A stretch of 64,000 nt of DNA from Gammaproteobacteria bacterium. GTDB lineage: Bacteria; Pseudomonadota; Gammaproteobacteria; Pseudomonadales; Halieaceae. Below, piece by piece: positions 19,542-29,722 of this stretch. The position numbers were made by a program, and so were the translations under genes. The stretch covers positions 17,402-81,401 of the forward strand of contig JAUHYL010000007.1 in NCBI GenBank assembly GCA_030426545.1, read 5' to 3'. Every line of letters starts with the position of its first letter. Within the stretch, counting starts at the first letter, position 1. The notes under the pieces were generated by a model that searched no databases, had not been told where the DNA came from, and saw only the letters and a program-made list of their open reading frames with translations.

Positions 19542-20792
19542 GTGATTGGACGCAGTGCATACAGCGCTAAACAACAACGGGGACAGGCATTGCAGAACAT
19601 CACACCGATAAGGCTGGTCGATGACCGTCTCGCCTGGTATCCCCCCAGCAGCGGTGACGAACCGCACTGGCTGGATGACGAGCAGGAGCGCGAACGTTTA
19701 CGCGCAGTGCTGGCACAGCGTCGTGGCGGCGTCTGCTTCGCCGTGCCTGGCGCTGAAGCACGCCTGTTGGCTCTGCCGGTAACGGCTGCAGAGAAAAAGC
19801 ACATTGGCAAGTCACTGCCCTTCGCGCTGGAAGAGCAGGTTGCTGAGGATATCGAACAGCTTCACTTTGCCCATTGCACACTGGACAACGAGACGGTGGG
19901 CGTAGCCGTTTGCGCGCGCGAAAAAATGTCACAGTGGCAGCAGAGCCTGGCAGAATTCCCCGGTGTGGGTCGCTGGTTACCGGAACCTCTGCTGCTGCCC
20001 TGGCAGCCCGGCGAATGGTGCATCGTGGTGGAGGGCGATGAGGTCATTGCCCGCACCGGTAAGTGTGAGGGTTTCTCCATTGAGCGCGAGTTGGCGGCAA
20101 CCCTGCTGGACGCGGCGCTGCACGAAGCGGGCGCACCGCAGACGGTGGTGGTCTATGGCGCAGAGCAGGAAGCCGATCTCGCGCTGCTGCCCGAGGAACT
20201 GCACGCGCGCGCACAGTGGCGCAAGGGCGATCTGCACGCCGCGTTGCTGCTGCACGAAGAGGGCGCTGTCCCGCTGAACCTGTTACAGGGAGACTTCGCC
20301 GTGCGGCTTCCGCTGGGCCGCTGGTGGCGCCAGTGGCGGGCCGTGGCCGTGGTATTCGGCGTTGCCTTCGCACTGCAACTGGCAGCGGTATACGTTGAGT
20401 ACCGCAACCTGAGTGCGGAAAATCTGGCGCTGCGCACCTCGGTGCAGGAAAGCTATCGCAAAGCCTTCCCCAAGGGGCAGGTGGTGGACGCGGAAAAGCA
20501 ATTGCAAAGGCAACTGGATGCGATTCGCGGCACCTCGCAATCCAGCGGTTTCGTTTCGCTGGTGGAGCGCGTGGGCGCAGCGGTGGCGGGTATGCCCGGT
20601 ACCAGCATTGCCACCATGAATTACAACGACAAGGCTGACGAAATGCGCCTGAATATCGTCGCCGCCGATTTCGAAGGTGTGGAAAAACTGCGCAGCCGTA
20701 TCAACGAGGCGGGACTGGAAGCGGTGATGGAAAACAGCAATGCCCAGGGCGACCAGGTGCGCGCGCGGCTGCGGGTAGGTAAACGCTCATGA
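19542..20792 (+). CDS. gspL: Type II secretion system protein GspL
   Basis: Actin-like cytoplasmic region (LPFALEEQVAEDIEQLHFA), single TM and ferredoxin-like C-terminus; position in operon. Confidence 0.9.
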   Translation: MIGRSAYSAKQQRGQALQNITPIRLVDDRLAWYPPSSGDEPHWLDDEQERERLRAVLAQRRGGVCFAVPGAEARLLALPVTAAEKKHIGKSLPFALEEQVAEDIEQLHFAHCTLDNETVGVAVCAREKMSQWQQSLAEFPGVGRWLPEPLLLPWQPGEWCIVVEGDEVIARTGKCEGFSIERELAATLLDAALHEAGAPQTVVVYGAEQEADLALLPEELHARAQWRKGDLHAALLLHEEGAVPLNLLQGDFAVRLPLGRWWRQWRAVAVVFGVAFALQLAAVYVEYRNLSAENLALRTSVQESYRKAFPKGQVVDAEKQLQRQLDAIRGTSQSSGFVSLVERVGAAVAGMPGTSIATMNYNDKADEMRLNIVAADFEGVEKLRSRINEAGLEAVMENSNAQGDQVRARLRVGKRS

Positions 20793-21262
20793 AGGATTGG
20801 TTTGCCGGTCTCAATCAGCGCGAGCAACTCAGCCTGTTGGTATTGGGGATCGCGCTGGGCCTTTATGTGGTGTACATGGCGGTCTGGTCGCCGCTGTCGT
20901 CGAAGCGCGATGAGCTGGCTCAACAGAACGCTGCCATCGCGCAGTCACTCACTCGCGTTGATGCCATGGTGTCGGAACTGGTCCAGTTGCGCAGCAGCGG
21001 CGTCAGCACCGGCGGTAAGCGCAACCTGACCTCGCTGATCAACCAGTCGACGCGGCGCCTGCAGCTTCCCGTCAGCCGTCTGCAGCCAAACAGCCGCGGT
21101 GAGATACAGGTGCGGCTGGAAAGCGCTGCCTTCGATGACGTGCTGGGCTGGTTGTACGAAATGGAATACAAGGAAGGCCTGCTGGTGCGCGAAGTCTCTA
21201 TCACTGAAACCGGCACCACGGGTCGTATCAACGCCACTGTACGCATAGCACAGGCCGGATAA
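20789..21262 (+). CDS. gspM: Type II secretion system protein GspM
   Basis: Short single-TM protein, WFAGLNQREQLSLLVLGIALGLYVVYM; ATGA overlap with gspL. Confidence 0.9.
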   Translation: MKDWFAGLNQREQLSLLVLGIALGLYVVYMAVWSPLSSKRDELAQQNAAIAQSLTRVDAMVSELVQLRSSGVSTGGKRNLTSLINQSTRRLQLPVSRLQPNSRGEIQVRLESAAFDDVLGWLYEMEYKEGLLVREVSITETGTTGRINATVRIAQAG

Positions 21263-22011
21263 TGAAATCCTTTCGACTCCTCGGGGGCATCGCACTGCTC
21301 GCGGTTCTGTTGGTTGCGCTGCTTGCGTCGACGCCGGCGCGTCTGCTGCAGCGCGTGCTGCCGGGGCAACAGGTGGTGTTGTCCGGTGTGCAGGGCACCC
21401 TGTGGGAAGGCAGCGCCAGCCGCGCCATTGTGCAGTTGGCGCCGGGCTATCTGCACCTGGGTGCGGTGCGCTGGTCGTTGAGCCCACTCTCACTGCTGAC
21501 CCTGTCACCGCGCCTCGAACTGCAGAGCGCCTGGGGCGCACAGCGCGTTACCGGCAACGTGGTGTTGCGCGGCCAGCGTGACCTCGATCTGCGGGATGTC
21601 GAAGCGCAGCTTGATGCGGATCTGTTGCGCAAATTCGCTCCACTGGCGGTGGATGGTTTCTTCAGTGCTCAGCTGCAGCAACTGTCCCTGCGCGATGGCC
21701 TGCCGCACAGTGCCCAGGGCCGTGTGGTGTGGCAGCAGGCCGGCTTTCAGTCACCCCGCGGTCGCGTGCCCCTGGGCAGTTACGCACTGGATTTCACCCA
21801 GGCGCCCGGCGAGGCGCTGCAGGGTGAGATTCTCACCCTCAACGGCCCCATGCTGGCCGAGGGCAGGGCACGGCTGGAAGGCAGGGCCTACAGCATCAAT
21901 GTGCTGCTGCGCAGCGAGGGCGCAATGGATCCCGTGCTGAAGGAGGCGCTGCAGCTAATGGCCATGCCAGAGGGTGATGGTTATCGACTGCAGCTATCGG
22001 CGGAGTTGTAA
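21262..22011 (+). CDS. gspN: Type II secretion system protein GspN
   Basis: N-terminal TM, TPARLLQRVLPGQQVVLSGVQGTLWEGSA; last gene of operon. Confidence 0.9.
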   Translation: MKSFRLLGGIALLAVLLVALLASTPARLLQRVLPGQQVVLSGVQGTLWEGSASRAIVQLAPGYLHLGAVRWSLSPLSLLTLSPRLELQSAWGAQRVTGNVVLRGQRDLDLRDVEAQLDADLLRKFAPLAVDGFFSAQLQQLSLRDGLPHSAQGRVVWQQAGFQSPRGRVPLGSYALDFTQAPGEALQGEILTLNGPMLAEGRARLEGRAYSINVLLRSEGAMDPVLKEALQLMAMPEGDGYRLQLSAEL

Positions 22012-22240
22012 CACGCGCCTTGGCGTCTGCCGCTGCTCCATCGCGTCAGGTCGTAAGGCATCGCCGTTTGTGAAAGGTTTGACCGGCGTCACGCTGCGGA
22101 GTGTCTCCCATGGCGTATAATCTTGCCGGCGTACCGGGATTGGACTGCTCCACTGCCCGGGCGCTGAATTAAAGACCAATGAAACCAGTAATCCGGACCC
22201 GGCATACGGGGCTGAACAGTGAAAGGGCTTAAGAGAAGTT

Positions 22241-22420
22241 ATGAGCGACTCCGACTTCAAAAAATACGAGTGTGTGATCTGCGGCTTTATCTACGACGAA
22301 GCGGAGGGGCTGCCCGATGACGGTATTCCTCCGGGTACGCGCTGGGAAGACATTCCCGAAGACTGGGAGTGCCCGGACTGCGGTATTTCCAAGGCAGATT
22401 TTGACCTCTACGAGGAATAG
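22241..22420 (+). CDS. Rubredoxin
   Basis: Read directly: [59 protein letters not shown] (59 aa) with two CxxCG Fe-binding motifs. Below the length cut-off of the ORF track. Confidence 0.97.
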   Translation: MSDSDFKKYECVICGFIYDEAEGLPDDGIPPGTRWEDIPEDWECPDCGISKADFDLYEE

Positions 22421-22464
22421 GGCACCCGCCCCTTTCGCCTGCCGCCTGGCGGGCGCCTCCTGAC

Positions 22465-24252
22465 GTGACAGATTCAACCGATCAGCGGCTGGCCGCGCTG
22501 CGGGCCATCATGGCTGAGCGCGGTTACCAGGCCTGCATCGTACCGCGTGCGGACGAGTACCTCGGTGAATACCTTCCACCCTGCAATGAACGCCTGCGCT
22601 GGCTGACCGGCTTCACCGGTTCAGCTGGTATGGCAGTGGTCACCGCTTCCACGGCCGCACTGTTTATCGACGGCCGTTACACAGTGCAGGTGCGATCACA
22701 GGTAGAACCGGCGCATTTTTCGTTTCATCACCTGATTGAAGAGCCGGCCTGTGACTGGTTGTGCGAGCAGCTGCAGGCCGGTGACCGGGTTGCCTGCGAC
22801 CCGCGCCTGCATGCCTGGCAATGGTTCTGTGACGCGCGCGACCAACTACAGCGTGCACAGATCGCGCTGGTAGCCGATGCCGACAACATGATCGATCGCT
22901 GCTGGCAGGGGCGCCCGGTGCCCGAGCGACCGCCGGCACTGCTGCTGGACGAGGCGTTCACCGGCGAAAGCAGTGCCGCCAAACGGCAACGTATAGCCGG
23001 GCAAGTCATTGGCGCAGGCTGCGATGGGGCGCTGCTATTCGCACCGGATTCCGTGAGCTGGCTGCTGAATGTGCGAGGCAGGGATATGCCGCAATTGCCC
23101 GTGGTGTTGAGCTTTGCGCTGCTGCACGGCGATGGCTCAACCGACCTGTTCACCCGGCCCGATCAAATTCCGTCCGCGTTCGATGCGCACGTGGGCGCCG
23201 GGGTGCGCGTGCATCCTGAGTCGGCATTTGGCGGGGTGCTGTCGGGGCTCGCGGGCAGGAAGATACTGGCCGATGCGCAGACCGCCAGCGCCTGGACGCA
23301 CCTGGAGCTGCAGCGGGCCGGTGTTGAAGTGGTTGCCGGCGATGACCCGGTACTGTTGCCCAAGGCCTGCAAAAACCCGGTGGAACTGGCCGGTAGCGCA
23401 GCCGCGCACCGCCGCGATGCCGTTGCAGAGATCCGATTTCTCGCCTGGCTGGATAGCGAGGTGCAGGCAGGTCGACTGCACGATGAGGCAACCCTGGCGC
23501 AGCACCTGCACGCGGAACGCGCGCGGTTGGCACATTTTCATGCGCCCTCGTTCGATACGATTTCAGCCGCTGGTGCCAACGCGGCCATGTGCCACTACAA
23601 CCACCAGGATGCCGTACCCGCGCAACTGCCGATGAACAGCGTGTACCTCGTCGATAGCGGTGGCCAGTACCTCGACGGCACCACCGACATCACGCGTACC
23701 GTGGCTATAGGCGATCCCGGTGAAACAGTGCGTCGCCTGTTTACCCTGGTGCTGAAGGGGCATATCGCGCTGGACCGGGCTCGTTTCCCGCACGGCACCA
23801 CCGGTATGCAACTGGATACGCTGGCGCGGCAGTACCTGTGGCAGGAAGGGTTTGATTTTGATCACGGCACCGGGCACGGCGTGGGCGTTTTTCTCAGCGT
23901 GCATGAGGGCCCGCAGCGGATTTCGAAAATCTCGGCGGTGGCGCTGGCACCCGGCATGATCGTCAGTAACGAACCCGGCTACTACCGTGCCGGCGAGTTC
24001 GGGATTCGCTGCGAAAACCTGTTGGTGGTGCGCGAGAGCGACACGCTGCAGACAGAGGTCCCCATGCTGTGCTTCGAGGCGTTGACGCTGGTGCCCTTCG
24101 ACACCCGACTGCTGCAGCTGGACCTGCTGCGCGCAGATGAAGTTCGCTGGCTCAACGACTACCACGCGCGCGTCGCTCGGGAGATCGCCCCGCTGCTTGA
24201 AGGTCCGCCCGCGGACTGGCTCAGCGCCGCCACTCAGCCCATAACGCACTGA
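22465..24252 (+). CDS. Xaa-Pro aminopeptidase, M24 family
   Basis: Metallopeptidase motifs VDSGGQYLDGTTDITRT, GTGHGVGVFLSVHEGP, NEPGYYRAGEFGIRCENL. Confidence 0.95.
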   Translation: MTDSTDQRLAALRAIMAERGYQACIVPRADEYLGEYLPPCNERLRWLTGFTGSAGMAVVTASTAALFIDGRYTVQVRSQVEPAHFSFHHLIEEPACDWLCEQLQAGDRVACDPRLHAWQWFCDARDQLQRAQIALVADADNMIDRCWQGRPVPERPPALLLDEAFTGESSAAKRQRIAGQVIGAGCDGALLFAPDSVSWLLNVRGRDMPQLPVVLSFALLHGDGSTDLFTRPDQIPSAFDAHVGAGVRVHPESAFGGVLSGLAGRKILADAQTASAWTHLELQRAGVEVVAGDDPVLLPKACKNPVELAGSAAAHRRDAVAEIRFLAWLDSEVQAGRLHDEATLAQHLHAERARLAHFHAPSFDTISAAGANAAMCHYNHQDAVPAQLPMNSVYLVDSGGQYLDGTTDITRTVAIGDPGETVRRLFTLVLKGHIALDRARFPHGTTGMQLDTLARQYLWQEGFDFDHGTGHGVGVFLSVHEGPQRISKISAVALAPGMIVSNEPGYYRAGEFGIRCENLLVVRESDTLQTEVPMLCFEALTLVPFDTRLLQLDLLRADEVRWLNDYHARVAREIAPLLEGPPADWLSAATQPITH

Positions 24253-24312
24253 AACCCAATAGATTTTTGTGTAGACTGGCGTAAATAAGAAAAACACGGC
24301 AGGAGGGGATGC

Positions 24313-25662
24313 ATGGCCGCATCCGGCGGGGCGCACTGGTCGTCCAGATTCGCATTTCTCATGGCCTCGGTCGGCTTCGCAGTTGGACTGGGCAACATCT
24401 GGCGCTTTCCCTATGTCACCGGCGAAAACGGCGGCGCGGCGTTCGTTCTGATCTATCTCGCCTGTGCGTTTTTTATCGGCGCGCCCATACTGATGGCCGA
24501 GGTACTGATCGGCAGGCGCGGGCAGGGCAGTCCCACGTCATCCCTGACCACACTGGCGCGGCACGAAGGCCGTTCCGACAACTGGCGCATCGTGGGTGGC
24601 ATGGGCTTACTGGCGGCCTACACGATTGAAATCGTTTACGCCGTCGTGGTTGGCTGGGTGCTGTGGTACCTGTTCAAGGCCATTGTCACCGGTTTCGCCG
24701 ACGTGGATGGTGCGATGGCGGAGGCGCAGTTCGCCGCGGTGCTGGACAGCAACCTCGGTATGCTGGCCTGGACGCTGATTGGGCTGGCGATCACCGGCGG
24801 CATTATTTATGCCGGCGTAAAGGACGGGATAGAGCGTGCGGTAACGGTGATGATGCCGTTGATGTTCCTGCTCCTGGTTGGACTTGCGATCTACAATTTT
24901 TTTGCCGGTGGCTTTGAGGAAGCCCTGAAGTGGCTGTTTACGCCCGACTTCAGCAAGATCACCTTTGCCACCGTGCTTGCCGCCATCGGGCAGGCGTTCT
25001 TCTCTCTCGGTGTCGCGATGGCGGGCATGATGGTGTACGGCTCCTACCTGCCGCGCTCTATTTCCATCACGCATTCCGTGCTGCTGATCGTGCTGGTGGA
25101 TACCGGCGTGGCACTGCTGGCCGGGTTGGTGGTGTTTCCCGCGGTGTTCAACAACGGGCTGGATCCCTCTGCGGGTGCCGGACTGATTTTCCAGACACTA
25201 CCGGTCGCTTTTGCGCAAATGCCCGGTGGCCACCTGTTCAGCATTCTGTTCTTCCTGATGCTGTCGGTGGCAGGGATTACCTCCATGGTGGGGCTGGTGG
25301 AATCGGTGACGGCCTGGCTGGAGGATCGGTTTGAGCTGCCGCGCCACCAGAGCGCCCTGCTCGTCGTTGGCTCCATCGCGGTGTTCAGCGTGTTGTCCAT
25401 CCTGTCTTATAACGTGCTCGATGAGTTGCGCATCGGTGGCAATAACTTCAACGATGCGATGGACTACTTCTCCAACCAGATCCTGTTGCCGCTGGGTGGA
25501 CTGCTGATTGCGGTGTTTGCCGGCTGGGTCATGTCGCGCAGCGCTACCCGGGACGAACTGACCACCATCGGCGACGGCGTGTTTTCACTGTGGCACTTCC
25601 TGATCCGCTACGTGGTGCCGCCTGCCGTTGCGGTTATTTTTATTATGGGCGTGGCCGGCTGA
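24313..25662 (+). CDS. Sodium-dependent transporter, NSS/SNF family
   Basis: SRFAFLMASVGFAVGLGNIWRFPYVTGENGGAAFVLIYL is the NSS TM1 signature. Confidence 0.95.
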   Translation: MAASGGAHWSSRFAFLMASVGFAVGLGNIWRFPYVTGENGGAAFVLIYLACAFFIGAPILMAEVLIGRRGQGSPTSSLTTLARHEGRSDNWRIVGGMGLLAAYTIEIVYAVVVGWVLWYLFKAIVTGFADVDGAMAEAQFAAVLDSNLGMLAWTLIGLAITGGIIYAGVKDGIERAVTVMMPLMFLLLVGLAIYNFFAGGFEEALKWLFTPDFSKITFATVLAAIGQAFFSLGVAMAGMMVYGSYLPRSISITHSVLLIVLVDTGVALLAGLVVFPAVFNNGLDPSAGAGLIFQTLPVAFAQMPGGHLFSILFFLMLSVAGITSMVGLVESVTAWLEDRFELPRHQSALLVVGSIAVFSVLSILSYNVLDELRIGGNNFNDAMDYFSNQILLPLGGLLIAVFAGWVMSRSATRDELTTIGDGVFSLWHFLIRYVVPPAVAVIFIMGVAG

Positions 25663-25704
25663 TTGCAAAGCCTGACCGTAAAGCCTGACCGCGTGGCGAC
25701 ACTG

Positions 25705-27156
25705 CTACAACAGGGGTGAGAATAGCCTCGCGATGCCGGTGGCGAGGTGAAAGCCGACGGAGCGATTTTCGATATCCTCCGGGGACAGCTCGGTGCAGTT
25801 GCTCAAATCCTCTTCAAGCATCGAGCGCACACTGCGTGCGAACGCCTCGTCCTCTGCCAGCAGCGTGATCTCGAAGTTAAGGCGGAAAGAGCGGTTGTCA
25901 CAGTTGGCCGTGCCCACGCCGGCAAATGTATCGTCCATCAGGAACACCTTCTGGTGCATGAAGCCCTCGCGGTACAGGTAGACCTTCACGCCCGCCGGCA
26001 GCAACATGTTGATATACGTCCACTTGGCGAGACCGACAACCATATTGTCGGTCTTTGCAGGCAGTATGATGCGTACGTCCACGCCGCGCAGCGCGGCCAG
26101 TTGCAGCGCGGAGACGATGGCGTTGTCCGGCACAAAGTAGGGGCTGGCGATCCAGATGCTGCGGCGCGCGGCGACAATGACCTGGTGGTACATCAAACCC
26201 GCCTCTTCGTACTCCGAGGCGGGGTCGGACGGGAATATCAGCACCTTACTGCCGCCCTTTAACGGTGGGTCTTCGCCGTGCTCCAGCCCCAGCGGGCTGC
26301 GCGTGGCCCAGTGCCAGTCGGTGATAAACGCCAATTCTGCCGCGCGTGCTGCCGGGCCGGAAACGCTGGCGTGGGTATCGCGCCAGTAGCCCATGCGTTT
26401 GTCTCTGCCCAGATACTCCTCACCGACATTCAGACCGCCTATCCACGCGGTATGCCCATCCACCACAACATTTTTACGGTGGTTACGAAAATTGATCTGA
26501 AAGCGATTGCGCCGACCCTGTGTGGTGTTGAAAGGTGCCAGCTTGACGCCCGCTTTCTGCAGACGTCGGTGCAGCAGCGAACCGGGAAACTGGTGGCTGC
26601 CAATTTCGTCGTAAAGTACAAAGACCTGGACGCCTTCACCTGCCTTGGCAGCGAGCACTTCACCCAGTCTGCGTCCCACCTCGTCGTCACGCAGAATATA
26701 AAACTGAAAGAGAATATAGGAGTGCGCCGCCTGCATGCCGGCCGCGATGCTGTTGTAGGTGGCCTCTCCATCGATCAACAGTTCGAGCTGGTTGCCGTTG
26801 GTGGCGGGCATGCGCGCCAGCCGGAACAGGCTGGAGTAAAGCGGCGTCTGTGGCGTGACGGCCACCACGTGCCGCGCAACCCAGCCGCTGTTCTTCTGCA
26901 TCACTTTGCGCGCGCGGGCCTCCACTTCGTCGCGTTGCTCAAGGTAGCCGTCAAAGCGGCTGCGGCCCAACACGAGGTATAGCGGCACCGAAACGGGCGC
27001 GAAAGCGATCAGGGAAATCGCCCAGGCGATAGCGCCCTGGGCCGTGCGCGCATCCAGGATAGCCTCCAGCGCGGAGGGCACCGATAACACGTAAGCCAGC
27101 GCCAGCCCGGTAGCGAGCACGGCGTGGTAGATGTCACTGTAGCTGGCGATGTCCAT
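25705..27156 (-). CDS. cls: Cardiolipin synthase (phospholipase D superfamily)
   Basis: Two HKD motifs: NHRKNVVVDGHTAWIGGLN and MHQKVFLMDDTFAGVGTANCDNRSF; N-terminal TM helices. Confidence 0.92.
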   Translation of the reverse strand: MDIASYSDIYHAVLATGLALAYVLSVPSALEAILDARTAQGAIAWAISLIAFAPVSVPLYLVLGRSRFDGYLEQRDEVEARARKVMQKNSGWVARHVVAVTPQTPLYSSLFRLARMPATNGNQLELLIDGEATYNSIAAGMQAAHSYILFQFYILRDDEVGRRLGEVLAAKAGEGVQVFVLYDEIGSHQFPGSLLHRRLQKAGVKLAPFNTTQGRRNRFQINFRNHRKNVVVDGHTAWIGGLNVGEEYLGRDKRMGYWRDTHASVSGPAARAAELAFITDWHWATRSPLGLEHGEDPPLKGGSKVLIFPSDPASEYEEAGLMYHQVIVAARRSIWIASPYFVPDNAIVSALQLAALRGVDVRIILPAKTDNMVVGLAKWTYINMLLPAGVKVYLYREGFMHQKVFLMDDTFAGVGTANCDNRSFRLNFEITLLAEDEAFARSVRSMLEEDLSNCTELSPEDIENRSVGFHLATGIARLFSPLL

Positions 27157-27244
27157 CAGTGGGCAGTCTAGCTTGAAAACACCTGCGCCTGTTAGGGCGC
27201 AATGCTCTCATAGCCGGACGGTTTTCGTGCCGCGCGACGGAAAC

Positions 27245-28468
27245 TCAGCTGGGGCCGGTGGGAATGTCTTTGAATGCCATACCTTTATCGGCACGCGGCT
27301 CCTGTGGCAGTCCCAGCACCTGCTCCGCGATGATGTTGCGCATCACCTCATCGGTGCCCCCGGCAAGGCGCACTCCCGGGGAAAACAGCACAGCGTGTTG
27401 AAAGTGTCCGCGCTCGGGGCTCAGGTTTTCATCCGAGACAATGCCCGCCGGCCCGAACAACTGGCAGCAGAAGTTGGCAATCTCCTGGTTCATCACCGCG
27501 CCCACCAGTTTGCCCAGCGAGGCCTCGGCACCGGCCACGCCGCCCTTGGCCACTGCCGTAATCATGCGCTTGTTCGCCGCCTGCAGCCCCGCGTACTGGC
27601 TGTACCAGGTGGCAAGGCGCTCGCGCACAATGGGATCGTCGGCGATGGGTTCGCCGTTCAGTTCCAGTGACCTCACCAGGTCTAGAAACTGCGGGAAGCC
27701 GGTGGGCTGGATACCGCTGATGGCGAGGCGCTCACTCATCAATACTGTTAGTGCGCCGGTCCAGCCGCCGCCCACTTCGCCCAGGCGATAGCTGTCCGGG
27801 ATGATGGCATCCTGGAAATACACCTCGTTGAAATGCTGGCCGCCGTCCATCTGTTTGATGGGGCGCACCTCTACGCCGGGCTGACGCATGTCGATCATGA
27901 ACAGGGTCAGGCCGCGGTACTTGGAAACATCCGGGTCGGTGCGGGTGAGCACCACGCCGTAATCGGAATACTGTGCACCGGACGTCCAGATTTTCTGCCC
28001 GTTGATTTTCCAGTTGTCGCCATCGCGCTCGGCGCGTGTGCGCAGGCCGGCGACGTCGGAACCCGCGCTGGGTTCGCTGAACAACTGGCACCACACGTCC
28101 TCAGCGGAGGCCATGCGGGGCAGCAGTTCGCGTTTGACGTCCTCGGTGGAAAAATGCTGTATAGCGGGGCCGCAGTTGCCGATACCAATGACGAAATAGC
28201 CGTCGCGGGTGCGGTAGTTTTCGACCTCCTGTGCCCACACCACATCGTGCAGCGAGGTTAAACCGGCGCCGCCGTATTCGCTGGGCCACGACAGGCAGGC
28301 AAAACCGGCGTCCGCTTTCGCCTTGTACCAGGCCTTGGCTTCGCGAAAGGCTTCCTCACCCTCCATGCTCATAAAGAGTTGGTCCGTGCGGCGCACGGCA
28401 TTGGCGTCCAACCAGCTGCGCACGCGTGCGCGAAAATCTGCCAGTTCCGGGGTATCTTCAAAGTCCAT
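27245..28468 (-). CDS. Acyl-CoA dehydrogenase family protein
   Basis: SEPSAGSDVAGLRTRAERDGDNWKINGQKIWTSGA and C-terminal LAGGTDEVMRNIIAEQVLGLP. Confidence 0.93.
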   Translation of the reverse strand: MDFEDTPELADFRARVRSWLDANAVRRTDQLFMSMEGEEAFREAKAWYKAKADAGFACLSWPSEYGGAGLTSLHDVVWAQEVENYRTRDGYFVIGIGNCGPAIQHFSTEDVKRELLPRMASAEDVWCQLFSEPSAGSDVAGLRTRAERDGDNWKINGQKIWTSGAQYSDYGVVLTRTDPDVSKYRGLTLFMIDMRQPGVEVRPIKQMDGGQHFNEVYFQDAIIPDSYRLGEVGGGWTGALTVLMSERLAISGIQPTGFPQFLDLVRSLELNGEPIADDPIVRERLATWYSQYAGLQAANKRMITAVAKGGVAGAEASLGKLVGAVMNQEIANFCCQLFGPAGIVSDENLSPERGHFQHAVLFSPGVRLAGGTDEVMRNIIAEQVLGLPQEPRADKGMAFKDIPTGPS

Positions 28469-28479
28469 GGGGTTTCTCC

Positions 28480-29604
28480 TCAGGCAGCGTGCAGCAGTCG
28501 TTGGGCTACAAGGTCTTTCCAGTGTGGTGCCGTACCCACCTGCGCGGACAGTAACTGCGCGCGCCGGTAGTACAGGTGACAGTCAAATTCCCAGGTAAAG
28601 CCCATGCCGCCGTGGGCCTGGATGTTCTCCTTGCTGATCAGGTAGAACGCATCGCTGGCGCTGACGCGCGCGGTCGCGGCCGCCAGTGGCAGATCCGGTG
28701 CGTCGCTCGACAGTGCCCAGGCGCCGTAGTAGGCGTTCGAGCGGGCCAGCTCCAGCGCAACGAACATGTCGGCAAACTTGTGCTTGATGGCCTGGAACGA
28801 AGCGACGGGACGGCCAAAGGCATAGCGTTCACGGGTGTAGGCGATGCCGGAATCCATGGCTGCCTGACAGCCGCCAATCTGTTCGAACGCCAGCAGAATT
28901 GCGGCGCTGTCGAGTAACTGCGCCAGCTCGCTCTCACCCACGGTGCCGTCGCCCAGCGCTGCGGCGCTGGCGCCTTCGAAGTCCAGGCGCGCCTGGGATC
29001 GTGACGGGTCAACACTGGGCAGCACCTGCCGCGTGACGGATGCCTGCTCCAGGTCGAGAATGTATAGCCGCAACTCACCGGACTCGTCGCGGGCGCTGGT
29101 AACGGCGAAGTGTGCGCTGTCGCCGTCGGCCACCGGCCATTTACAGCCGCTTAACTTGCCGTCACTGGCGCGGACGCCATCGTTATCGCCGCTGTGCTTA
29201 CCGTTGGATACACCACCCAGACCGTCCCAGTGTGCCAGGGTGCCGATGAGTTCGCCGCTGGCCAGCCCGGGCAGGTACTGTTGCTGCTGCTCGGCAGAGC
29301 CCCAGCGTTTAATGGCTTCGGTGGCCAGGTAGACGCTGGAAGAGAACGGCACGGGCGCCAGTGCGCGGCCCAGCTCTTCGGCGATGACGCACAGTTCCAG
29401 GTAGCCCAGCCCCAGCCCACCGTGCTCTTCCGGGATTGCCATGGCAGTCCAGCCGAGTTCGACAATTTTCTGCCACAAATCGCCGTCAAAGGCTGCCTCG
29501 GTATCCAGCACCGCGCGCACGGTTTGTGTTGTGCACTCCTGCGCCAGGAAATTGCGTGCCTGGTCGCGAATAAACTGTTGCTCTTCGGAGAATTCAAAAT
29601 TCAT
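28480..29604 (-). CDS. Acyl-CoA dehydrogenase family protein (second subunit-like)
   Basis: IPEEHGGLGLGYLELCVIAEELGRALAPVPF, ERYAFGRPVASFQAIKHKFADM, QAHGGMGFTWEFDCHLYYRRA; 11 nt from the upstream-paired ORF. Confidence 0.92.
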   Translation of the reverse strand: MNFEFSEEQQFIRDQARNFLAQECTTQTVRAVLDTEAAFDGDLWQKIVELGWTAMAIPEEHGGLGLGYLELCVIAEELGRALAPVPFSSSVYLATEAIKRWGSAEQQQQYLPGLASGELIGTLAHWDGLGGVSNGKHSGDNDGVRASDGKLSGCKWPVADGDSAHFAVTSARDESGELRLYILDLEQASVTRQVLPSVDPSRSQARLDFEGASAAALGDGTVGESELAQLLDSAAILLAFEQIGGCQAAMDSGIAYTRERYAFGRPVASFQAIKHKFADMFVALELARSNAYYGAWALSSDAPDLPLAAATARVSASDAFYLISKENIQAHGGMGFTWEFDCHLYYRRAQLLSAQVGTAPHWKDLVAQRLLHAA

Positions 29605-29722
29605 GATGGGTAACCTGTTGCTATACCGCTAGGTTGGATGAATGAGGGCCAGATTATAGGCATGCCGAGCCGCCAGTCAGCCCAACGTGGCGCCGGGCGG
29701 CTCAACTAATTGCACTGTCGAC

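Noticed and set aside
23563-24336. 257-aa minus-strand ORF
   Set aside because: Antisense to the catalytic half of the Xaa-Pro aminopeptidase gene; no family resemblance.
25667-25691. Direct repeat AAAGCCTGACCG-T-AAAGCCTGACCG
   Set aside because: Two 12-bp copies only, in a short gap between convergent genes; likely a local slippage duplication with no evident function.
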